Positions 1 to 5,455 of a stretch of DNA of 5,455 nucleotides are shown here, one piece after another; the stretch's first letter is position 1; the number at the start of each line of letters is the position of its first letter. A program made the position numbers and the translations under genes. Under the pieces are notes generated by a model. That model saw only the letters and a list, made by a program, of their open reading frames with translations, was not told where the DNA came from and made no database searches. This stretch comes from Cytophagales bacterium (GTDB lineage: Bacteria; Bacteroidota; Bacteroidia; Cytophagales; Cyclobacteriaceae): NCBI GenBank assembly GCA_029262935.1, contig JAJCYK010000249.1, positions 1-5,455 on the forward strand. Direction: 5' to 3'.

Positions 1-557
1 AGGAGTATGTGGTAGATACGGATGAAGGCCCACGTGCCGATACCAATTTGGAAGTGCTAGCTAAATTGAGACCAGTATTTTCTCAGGGAGGCACTGTCAC
101 GGCTGGCAATAGTTCTCAAACTTCTGATGGAGCCGCTTTTGTAATGGTCATGTCCGAAAGAATGGTAAAAGAGCTTAACCTGACACCCATAGCCCGCATG
201 GTAAGCTACACCGCTGCTGGTGTTGATCCTCGCATTATGGGTATTGGACCCGTGGCGGCAGTTCCTAAAGCATTGAATTTAGCAGGACTGAAGTTGGATG
301 ATATTGATCAAATAGAACTAAACGAAGCTTTTGCAGCGCAATCCTTAGCGGTAATCAGAGAATTGGGTTTGGATCAAGAAAAAGTCAATGTAAACGGGGG
401 AGCTATAGCTTTAGGTCACCCCTTAGGATGTAGTGGTGCTAAGTTGTCCATTCAGCTTTTTAATGAAATGCGCAGACGGGAGCAAAAGTACGGTATGGTA
501 ACCGCCTGTGTAGGTGGAGGACAAGGAGTAGCCGGAGTATTTGAATTTTTGAATTAA
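1..557 (+). CDS. Acetyl-CoA C-acyltransferase (beta-oxidation thiolase), C-terminal part, 5' end outside window
   Basis: This is a 3' gene fragment; the frame is open from the window edge (first full codon at 3) to TAA at 555-557, about 184 residues. The GTG at position 9 is an internal Val, not a start. Thiolases cleave 3-ketoacyl-CoA with CoA to give acetyl-CoA and a shortened acyl-CoA, in the cytoplasm. Visible family motifs, in order, are the NSSQTSDGA segment, LNEAFAAQ, thiolase signature 2 ([14 protein letters not shown], catalytic His codon 417-419) and signature 3 ([12 protein letters not shown], second catalytic Cys codon 507-509). The nucleophilic Cys of the N-terminal half (about residue 90 in the family) lies before the window. 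The C-terminus ends normally at GVFEFLN. An acyl-CoA dehydrogenase gene starts 18 bp downstream, so a FadA/FadI-type degradative role is more likely than a biosynthetic acetoacetyl-CoA thiolase. The family is certain; chain-length specificity is not. Confidence 0.95.
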   Translation, partial: EYVVDTDEGPRADTNLEVLAKLRPVFSQGGTVTAGNSSQTSDGAAFVMVMSERMVKELNLTPIARMVSYTAAGVDPRIMGIGPVAAVPKALNLAGLKLDDIDQIELNEAFAAQSLAVIRELGLDQEKVNVNGGAIALGHPLGCSGAKLSIQLFNEMRRREQKYGMVTACVGGGQGVAGVFEFLN

Positions 558-575
558 GAAATAAATTTTTATAAA

Positions 576-2375
576 ATGAGTACAGCGATTAAAAACCAAG
601 CCATCAAGGGCGGTGAATTTCTAATAAAGGCCACCGAGGCTAGAGATGTATTTATTCCCGAGGAATTTACCGAGGAGCAGTTAATGATCAAACAATCCTG
701 TCAGGATTTCTTGGATCAGGAGATCTATCCTATTTTGGATGATATTGATAGCATGAAACATCCGGATTTAATGCCCTCACTAATGGACAAAGCGGGTGAA
801 TTGGGATTGCTGGGCACTGCTGTGCCGGAACAATTTGGAGGGTTTGGTATGAACTTTAATACTTCTATGCTGGTGGCGGAAGTGCTTGGAGCAGGCCATT
901 CCTTTGCAGTGGCTATGTCCGCACATACGGGGATCGGAACTTTGCCTATTCTATATTATGGTAATGAGGCCCAAAAGGCCCAATACTTGCCAAAACTGGC
1001 TACCGGTGAATGGAAAGCAGCTTACTGTTTGACAGAACCAGACTCCGGATCCGATGCCAACGCCGCTAAAACCAAAGCAGAATTGACACCAGATGGGAAG
1101 CACTACGTCATTAATGGTCAAAAAATGTGGATCACAAATGGAGGCTTCGCCGACATTTATACCGTATTTGCCCGTATTGAAGACGATAAATATTTAACGG
1201 CATTTATTGTTGAAAAAACCCGTGATGGCATCACCATGAACGAGGAAGAACATAAGATGGGAATCAAAGGCTCATCCACTCGTCAAATATTTTTCAACGA
1301 TTGCCAAATACCGGTGGAAAACATGCTGTCCGCACGGCAGAATGGCTTTAAGATAGCCGTAAATATTTTAAATATAGGTCGGATCAAGCTGGGAGTAGGA
1401 GGCATTGGAGCCTCAAAAGCGGTGTTGGGCCAGGCTACAAAATATGCGAATGAACGCAAGCAATTTGGGCAGTCCATTTCCAGCTATGGGGCTATAAAGC
1501 ACAAGTTAGCAGAGACCGCCGCGCATGTTTATGCTAGCGAGGCCGCACACTACCGGGCAGGTCAAAACATAGATGACGCTTACGATGCCTTAGTGGTTGA
1601 GGGTATGGAGCCCGCGGAAGCTCGACTTAAGTCCTTAGAACAATTTGCCATCGAGTGTGCTATATTAAAAGTACATGGCTCAGAAGTACTCGATTTTGTC
1701 GTTGACGAAGGAGTACAAATCTACGGAGGTATGGGTTATTCAGCTGATGCCCCTATGGATCGCGCCTATCGCGATGCTCGTATCAATCGAATATTTGAAG
1801 GTACCAACGAGATCAATCGTATGTTGGTATTGGATATGATGATAAAGCGAGCATTTAAAGGGGAGCTGGATTTAATGGGCCCTGCGCAAGCAGTGGCAAA
1901 AGAACTAGTGGCCGTTCCTGATTTTGGAGCGGGGCAAGAGGATGTTCAATTCGCTGCCGAAAAGAAAGTAATAGGAAATTTAAAAAAGGCCGCTCTAATG
2001 ATAGCAGGTGCTGCGGTACAACAGTTCATGCAAACGTTAAGCGATGAGCAGGAGATCTTAATGCATCTGGCTGACATGTTGATTCAAATTTATGCAGCGG
2101 AATCTGCCCTTCTACGCACAGAAAAGCTCATAGGACAAAGAGGAGAGGAAGCCTGCCATCATCAAATAGATATGGCTAAGACCTATTTGCATTATGCTGT
2201 AGACGAATCGCAACGTGCAGGTAAGCAGGCCATTTATGCCTTTGCTTCTGGAGATGAACTTCGGATGATGTTGTTGGGCCTCAAGCGATTTACTAAGATT
2301 GATCCTTTCAATCTTAAAGAAGCCAGACGACGCATAGCTGATGCTATGATTGAAAAGAATGATTACATCTACTAA
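576..2375 (+). CDS. Acyl-CoA dehydrogenase, VLCAD/FadE-like, 599 residues
   Basis: This is an FAD enzyme that oxidises acyl-CoA to trans-2-enoyl-CoA, the first step of beta-oxidation, passing electrons to ETF. Residues ~30-140 fit the N-terminal helical domain, ~145-250 the beta domain and ~255-425 the C-terminal helical domain. ACADH signature 1 is at 151-163 (CLTEPDSGSD core) and signature 2 at 381-400 (QIYGGMGYS through RAYRD). Glu408 in IFEGTNE aligns with the catalytic base of VLCAD. Residues ~430-599 form an extra helical tail like that of VLCAD/ACAD9. Length matches Bacillus-type FadE (~594), not the ~380-residue short/medium-chain enzymes. Residues ~331-354 are an acidic insertion between helices. 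No signal peptide or membrane segment is visible. The ATG at 576 follows an A/T-rich leader (TTTTTATAAA) with no Shine-Dalgarno, as usual in Bacteroidota. The gene lies 18 bp after the thiolase (same operon) and is followed by a terminator. A preference for long chains is inferred from architecture only. Confidence 0.96.
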   Translation: MSTAIKNQAIKGGEFLIKATEARDVFIPEEFTEEQLMIKQSCQDFLDQEIYPILDDIDSMKHPDLMPSLMDKAGELGLLGTAVPEQFGGFGMNFNTSMLVAEVLGAGHSFAVAMSAHTGIGTLPILYYGNEAQKAQYLPKLATGEWKAAYCLTEPDSGSDANAAKTKAELTPDGKHYVINGQKMWITNGGFADIYTVFARIEDDKYLTAFIVEKTRDGITMNEEEHKMGIKGSSTRQIFFNDCQIPVENMLSARQNGFKIAVNILNIGRIKLGVGGIGASKAVLGQATKYANERKQFGQSISSYGAIKHKLAETAAHVYASEAAHYRAGQNIDDAYDALVVEGMEPAEARLKSLEQFAIECAILKVHGSEVLDFVVDEGVQIYGGMGYSADAPMDRAYRDARINRIFEGTNEINRMLVLDMMIKRAFKGELDLMGPAQAVAKELVAVPDFGAGQEDVQFAAEKKVIGNLKKAALMIAGAAVQQFMQTLSDEQEILMHLADMLIQIYAAESALLRTEKLIGQRGEEACHHQIDMAKTYLHYAVDESQRAGKQAIYAFASGDELRMMLLGLKRFTKIDPFNLKEARRRIADAMIEKNDYIY

Positions 2376-2395
2376 TTAATTTTTGAAGTAAAAAT

Positions 2396-2426
2396 AAACC
2401 CTGTAGTCCTTTCAACTACAGGGTTT
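2396..2426. terminator. Bidirectional intrinsic terminator between convergent genes
   Basis: A perfect 12-bp stem pairs AAACCCTGTAGT (2396-2407) with ACTACAGGGTTT (2415-2426) around the 7-nt loop CCTTTCA. On the + strand it is followed by further T's (T-run 2424-2429). On the - strand the stem is followed by A then TTTTTAC (complement of 2389-2395). It sits 20 bp after the acyl-CoA dehydrogenase stop and 8 bp beyond the fasciclin stop, so it can end both convergent transcripts. Confidence 0.9.
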
Positions 2427-2434
2427 TTTAGTGG

Positions 2435-3022
2435 TTATTTTTCTGCAAAAATGACCTGGTCCACAATGTGCACCACTCCATTGCTGGCGTCAATGTCAGC
2501 GGTGGTTACCGTAGCATTGCTTAGTTTCAGGTCTTGGTCTTTGGAGATTTGCAAAACATAACCGCTTAAAGAGGAAGCTTGTCCACCATCCAACAGGTCA
2601 ACTGATCGGTAAACCTCTGGCAATACGTGGTTGGAGAGTATTGCCACTAGTTCCTCTTTATTTGCCGGATCTAACAGCTTATCTAGTGTTCCCTCAGGCA
2701 ATTCCGCGAAAGCTTCGTCTGTAGGAGCTAGTACGGTTAAGGACACAGAATTCTTAAGAGTCTCCTGCATTTCTGCAGCTTCTAAAAGCTTGGAAAATGT
2801 GGTAAATGACCCATGTCTGTTAGCAATATCTAAAACGTTTGGTTGTTCTTCGGTAAGTACCTCCTCTAGCTCATCCACGATCTCAATATCCTCTAATTCA
2901 GGGGCAGTGGCTGACGGAGCTTCATTCGAGTTTGGAGCAGTACAGGCTGCTAGTGAAAATGTCAGTACTACTGCTATTTTAAAAAATTTACTATACAACA
3001 TACTTCTTGATTTTGATTTCAT
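2435..3022 (-). CDS. Fasciclin (FAS1) domain lipoprotein
   Basis: An exported envelope protein of 195 residues with one FAS1 domain, a fold linked to adhesion and matrix interaction; the ligand is unknown. Residues 1-27 are a lipoprotein signal peptide: basic n-region (KSKSRS, K12, K15), hydrophobic core IAVVLTFSLAA and lipobox LAAC with Cys27 as the lipidation site. Residues ~28-60 are a disordered, strongly acidic linker (PELEDIEIVDELEEV). Residues ~62-193 are the FAS1 domain, with the H1-type motif TVLAPTDEAFAELP, His132 (NHVLPE) in the YH region, and the H2-type motif NGVVHIVDQVI at the C-terminus. I chose ATG 3022 because A/T-rich GGAATTATTTA precedes it. The frame extends to a TTG at 3049, and ATG 3001 would give a shorter 20-residue signal; either is possible. 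No LES-like acidic signal follows the Cys, so a periplasm-facing or surface position is undecided. Convergent with the beta-oxidation operon; no functional tie seen. Confidence 0.92.
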   Translation of the reverse strand: MKSKSRSMLYSKFFKIAVVLTFSLAACTAPNSNEAPSATAPELEDIEIVDELEEVLTEEQPNVLDIANRHGSFTTFSKLLEAAEMQETLKNSVSLTVLAPTDEAFAELPEGTLDKLLDPANKEELVAILSNHVLPEVYRSVDLLDGGQASSLSGYVLQISKDQDLKLSNATVTTADIDASNGVVHIVDQVIFAEK

Positions 3023-3072
3023 TAAATAATTCCAAGAAGTGTACCGCAATGGGCTTTGCTGATAGCAATTGC

Positions 3073-3104
3073 AAGAAATATTTCGTTAGTCCCTGAACTG
3101 CAAT
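3073..3104 (-). promoter_or_regulatory. Possible Bacteroidota-type promoter of the fasciclin gene
   Basis: On the - strand, ATTG (3104-3101) lies 20 nt before TATTTCTT (3080-3073). This loosely fits the Bacteroidota sigma-ABfr layout of a -33 TTG box and a -7 TAnnTTTG box, but the -7 box matches only four of the six fixed bases. It would give a leader of about 45 nt before ATG 3022. Part of the box lies inside the palindrome GAAATATTTC (3075-3084), next to a second palindrome, GCAATTGC (3065-3072). The region is the only upstream space this gene has, so a promoter is expected nearby, but this exact site is a guess. Confidence 0.25.
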
Positions 3105-3151
3105 GAATTGTGGAATGTGAGATTATGGACCCTACGGATTGACCGTCACCT

Positions 3152-3179
3152 AAAATGAGTAACAATTACTCAAAATGAG
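3152..3179. repeat. Inverted repeat with flanking direct repeats in the intergenic region
   Basis: TGAGTAA (3156-3162), CAA, TTACTCA (3166-3172) is a perfect 7-bp inverted repeat with a 3-nt spacer. It overlaps a direct repeat AAAATGAG at 3152-3159 and 3172-3179, exactly 20 bp (two helical turns) apart. It lies ~130 bp upstream of the fasciclin start. It could be an operator for that gene. Alternatively it could be a second weak hairpin behind the peptidase gene, since on the - strand the stem is followed by TTTT. The repeats are directly visible; the role is not decided. Confidence 0.55.
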
Positions 3180-3180
3180 G

Positions 3181-3220
3181 AAAACACTCCAAGTAAGACC
3201 AATATGCAGTCTTACTAGTG
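3181..3220 (-). terminator. Probable terminator of the M1 peptidase gene
   Basis: On the - strand, AGTAAGAC (3216-3209) pairs with GTCTTACT (3199-3192) around a 9-nt loop. The stem extends by CACT (3220-3217) pairing with AGTG (3188-3185) if three bases (TGG) bulge out, giving 12 bp followed by TTTT (3184-3181). The stem begins inside the last codons and includes the TAG stop (3217-3215) of the peptidase. The stem is A/T-rich with a short T-run, so termination may be leaky. Confidence 0.5.
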
Positions 3221-5122
3221 GTCTTTTTCCACTTCTAAGATGACATCAATGCTACTCCTTGCCACGAAATGATAATTGGGTCGGGCTTTTTGGTAAATGT
3301 TTTGAGCAAGAATAAGTCCTGTTTCCGATTCGGCCAATGCCTTATATAAGGGTACTAAGAATTTCCGGCGACCCACGGTTATCAAAAACTTCTCCAGGGC
3401 CTGATAGGCGGGCGTGTATTGTCTTTGAATGCACTGCAAATACCAAGCTGCCTGGATCTCTGCATTCCCGCTGTTGGTGAAGTTAAACCGGCTATCAAGC
3501 TGAGACAGCTTCGTGCTGTCAACAGCGACGGGTAGGTTTTTAATAAAATGCAGCCACTCGTGCGTACTCCATTTGTTCGTATTAATAGGGTTGCCTTGGT
3601 TCCATTGGGCTAGTTTTTCTTCCACTATTTTGAAACGATCGGACACGGGTTTAGGCCTATCTTCCGGCAACCCAGGACCATAGATCCAAGCATTTATATC
3701 TTCGGAATAAATATTTATATGGTGCTTCTCAATCAAGTTTTTTTGCAAATACGCTAGAAATTGAGCTGTTGTGATGCTTCTAAAAGCATTATTTTCGAAA
3801 TAGGTTTTTAGAAATTCATCCCAAAGCTCCCGACCAACACGTTCCTCCATCCATCTTAAAAAAAGATAACCTTTATCATATGCAATTGCGGTCATACCAT
3901 CGTCTGGGTTGCGGTCCTGGAGGTTCAGCTGTAGGTGAGTGTCCGCCTTGTTGCCCTGTTCACGCAGCTCTTTTATTTCTGCTTTTAAGTCTTGTAACGC
4001 CAGGGAAGCTAACATTTCAGAGTAATCGAGCCCATATAATGCTTCCATAATCCGTTGTTCAAAGTAAACGGTGAAGCCCTCATTTAACCAAAAGTCCTCC
4101 CAGGTGGCATTGGTTACTAAGTTGCCAGACCAACTGTGGGCCAACTCATGAGCTACTAAAGAGGTAAGAGAGCGATCTCCCGCGAGGATGGTAGGCGTGG
4201 CAAAAGTTAATCTAGGGTTTTCCATACCTCCAAAGGGAAAGCTGGGAGGTAAGACCAATAAGTCGTATCGTTCCCAGCGGTAGGGACCATAAAGAGCCTC
4301 TGCGGCTTCTATCATAGGCTCTAATTCTGTGAACTCATTTTTGGCTTTTTCCAGGATCTTCGGTTCACTATAGACCCCAGAACGAGGGCCTAAAGATTCA
4401 AAACGAAGATCGCCTACAGCCAACGCCATTAAGTACGCCGGAATGGGCTGGTTCATTTTAAATTTGTAGACTCCTTGGGCATTCTTTTCTTGTGGATTGG
4501 AAGCACTCATTAAGGCCAGTAAATGAGCTGGAACTTCTACTTCTGCCTCATAGGTAAATCGAATTCCAGGAGAGTCTTGTAAAGGAATCCAAGACCGCGC
4601 CAGTATGGCTTGGGATTGAGTAAATAAAAACGGCGACGTCTTACCGGAGGTTTGTTGGGGGCTTAGCCATTGCAATGCTTCAGCAGAGGAAGATGTGTGA
4701 TAATAAACATGCACCCATTCCGTGTCATCTTGCAAAGCAATCCTCAATGGGCTTCCTAAGATTGGATCGGCATCCCCTTGGGCATATTTAGTGTCGATCT
4801 CACCCTGATCGGTATCTATGGTAACTTTTTCTATGGTGAGATCTTTTGTGTCTAAAACTATGTTTTTAGCGGTGGGATCTCTTAATATTTTTATAGACGC
4901 TCGTGCGTAAATTCTTGAGCTGTCAAAATTAACCTGAGCCTTCCAAACTAAATGCTGCATGATTGCTTTTTCAGGATCCGAAAAGCTGTGGATGTCTTTT
5001 ACCGGAGTAGTCATGAGGTTTTCGTCAGTGGTGTTGTTCGTAAGGCGATCGTTGGTTGGTTGATCCTGGCAACCCAAAATCACTAAGCAACAAAGCATTC
5101 CTAGCCACGCAATCTTTTGCAT
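3215..5122 (-). CDS. M1-family zinc aminopeptidase lipoprotein, leukotriene A4 hydrolase-like
   Basis: A zinc exopeptidase expected to remove N-terminal residues from peptides in the cell envelope. Residues 1-18 are a lipoprotein signal (core LGMLCCLVILG, lipidation Cys18), which also fixes the start. An N-terminal beta domain covers ~45-240 and contains the substrate-pocket motif QSQAI (169-173). The catalytic domain covers ~245-480: exopeptidase motif GGMEN (298-302, Glu301 binding the substrate amino group), zinc site HELAH (325-329) with third ligand Glu348 in NEGF, and Tyr415 in AYDKG as the transition-state Tyr. The WIYGPGLP motif (479-486) leads into a C-terminal helical domain (~495-635) of the leukotriene A4 hydrolase type, where Arg585 and Lys587 in GRRKF align with its carboxylate-binding pair. 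The 635-residue length fits that family (~610 plus signal and linker). All catalytic residues are present, so it should be active. Leukotriene-related activity itself is not implied. The upstream ORF is 73 bp away; a weak terminator follows. Confidence 0.95.
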   Translation of the reverse strand: MQKIAWLGMLCCLVILGCQDQPTNDRLTNNTTDENLMTTPVKDIHSFSDPEKAIMQHLVWKAQVNFDSSRIYARASIKILRDPTAKNIVLDTKDLTIEKVTIDTDQGEIDTKYAQGDADPILGSPLRIALQDDTEWVHVYYHTSSSAEALQWLSPQQTSGKTSPFLFTQSQAILARSWIPLQDSPGIRFTYEAEVEVPAHLLALMSASNPQEKNAQGVYKFKMNQPIPAYLMALAVGDLRFESLGPRSGVYSEPKILEKAKNEFTELEPMIEAAEALYGPYRWERYDLLVLPPSFPFGGMENPRLTFATPTILAGDRSLTSLVAHELAHSWSGNLVTNATWEDFWLNEGFTVYFEQRIMEALYGLDYSEMLASLALQDLKAEIKELREQGNKADTHLQLNLQDRNPDDGMTAIAYDKGYLFLRWMEERVGRELWDEFLKTYFENNAFRSITTAQFLAYLQKNLIEKHHINIYSEDINAWIYGPGLPEDRPKPVSDRFKIVEEKLAQWNQGNPINTNKWSTHEWLHFIKNLPVAVDSTKLSQLDSRFNFTNSGNAEIQAAWYLQCIQRQYTPAYQALEKFLITVGRRKFLVPLYKALAESETGLILAQNIYQKARPNYHFVARSSIDVILEVEKDH

Positions 5123-5195
5123 CGTTATTTGCGAATCTTGTTTGCCTTGAATTTAAAGAAATAAACGGTAATTGGTGTGGGAACAGGAAGCTGTT

Positions 5196-5378
5196 TTATT
5201 TAGGCAACTCCTTTAAAATGATTCTGGACCTTTTTAGGGATTCGTATTGACTTACATCACACCTGACCAGTAAACTGCTGGGGTACATAGCTAATATTTG
5301 ACAACCACTATCACAAACGATTCGGGTATCTTCCGTGGTTCTAGTAGTGACGATGAGGTCCTTCATTTTCTTCTTCAT
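5196..5378 (-). CDS. Small hypothetical protein, 60 residues, unrecognised
   Basis: I do not recognise this protein. It begins MKKKMKDLIV with a basic N-terminus and has no clear signal peptide or membrane segment. It contains three cysteines, Cys22 and Cys26 in a CDSGC motif and Cys40, and ends in an alternating hydrophobic/charged stretch (LKRSRIILKELPK). The pattern of short hydrophobic strands (LIVTT, QILAMYP, LLVRCDV) followed by a likely helix (SQYESLKRS) is compatible with a small alpha/beta domain. ATG 5378 is preceded by GTTAGGTTA, without Shine-Dalgarno; Met5 is an alternative start. The frame is closed just upstream by an in-frame TGA. It lies 73 bp upstream of the peptidase on the same strand, so co-transcription is possible, but no shared function can be claimed. 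Base composition resembles the neighbours. It could still be a chance ORF. Confidence 0.5.
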   Translation of the reverse strand: MKKKMKDLIVTTRTTEDTRIVCDSGCQILAMYPSSLLVRCDVSQYESLKRSRIILKELPK

Positions 5379-5455
5379 TAACCTAACTGTTCAGACATTT
5401 GTGATTAAGGCTGGCTTCTCACACTTAAAGAGAAGGTTGCTACCATTTTTACCTT

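Noticed and set aside
9..557. Treating GTG at 9 as the thiolase start
   Set aside because: The frame continues to the window edge ([11 protein letters not shown]) and the N-terminal half with the nucleophilic Cys is missing, so the gene is simply cut by the window.
1283..1477. 64-codon ORF on the - strand inside the acyl-CoA dehydrogenase gene
   Set aside because: It is fully contained within a well-supported conserved gene on the other strand and shows no recognisable protein features.
2631..3029. 132-codon Ser-rich ORF on the + strand opposite the fasciclin gene
   Set aside because: It is antisense to a clear lipoprotein/FAS1 gene; its Ser-rich low-complexity product is what the acidic linker and domain give when read backwards.
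5182..5195. Small hairpin AACAG-GAAG-CTGTT just after the 60-residue ORF
   Set aside because: Only 5 bp, and on the - strand it is followed by CCCACACC rather than a T-run, so it does not look like a terminator of that ORF.
5056..5250. 64-codon ORF on the + strand across the peptidase signal peptide region
   Set aside because: It overlaps the start of the peptidase and the end of the small - strand ORF, and has no domain-like pattern.
5415..5435. Inverted repeat CTTCTC / GAGAAG with a 9-nt loop near the right edge
   Set aside because: A 6-bp stem with no adjacent T-run on either strand; likely chance.
5391..5455. Two short - strand frames open to the window edge, ending at TAA (5407-5405) and TGA (5393-5391)
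   Set aside because: Either could be the C-terminus of an upstream gene, but ~16-20 codons without any recognisable motif cannot support a call or a choice between them.

Overview
The window looks like a chromosomal housekeeping segment of a Bacteroidota bacterium (Flavobacteriia or Cytophagia-like, possibly marine). This is inferred from three things. Start codons are preceded by A/T-rich stretches instead of Shine-Dalgarno sequences. Two genes encode short lipoproteins with LAAC/LGC-type lipoboxes. The ~600-residue acyl-CoA dehydrogenase and the exported leukotriene A4 hydrolase-like M1 peptidase resemble proteins typical of that phylum. No species can be named from the sequence alone.

Layout: positions 1-2375 (+ strand) are the 3' end of a fatty-acid beta-oxidation operon. 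It holds the C-terminal part of a thiolase (acetyl-CoA C-acyltransferase), then 18 bp later a complete 599-residue acyl-CoA dehydrogenase of the VLCAD/FadE-like type. A strong 12-bp hairpin at 2396-2426, with T-runs on both strands, closes the operon and also terminates the convergent gene arriving from the right. The rest of the window is on the - strand: a single-FAS1-domain (fasciclin) lipoprotein, a ~165-bp intergenic region with two hairpin-forming repeats, a 635-residue M1-family zinc aminopeptidase lipoprotein, and a 60-residue hypothetical protein. The last ~77 bp hold no gene I can support.

How the genes work together: the two + strand genes catalyse the first step (acyl-CoA dehydrogenation) and the last step (thiolytic cleavage) of the beta-oxidation cycle and are almost certainly co-transcribed. 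The middle steps (hydratase/hydroxyacyl dehydrogenase) would be expected upstream of the window. The two lipoproteins are cell-envelope proteins with no evident functional link to beta-oxidation or to each other. I see no mobile element, CRISPR array, tRNA, rRNA or obvious new multi-gene system. The points of most interest are the conserved and altered catalytic residues of the M1 peptidase, the small Cys-containing ORF upstream of it, and the repeat cluster between the peptidase and fasciclin genes.
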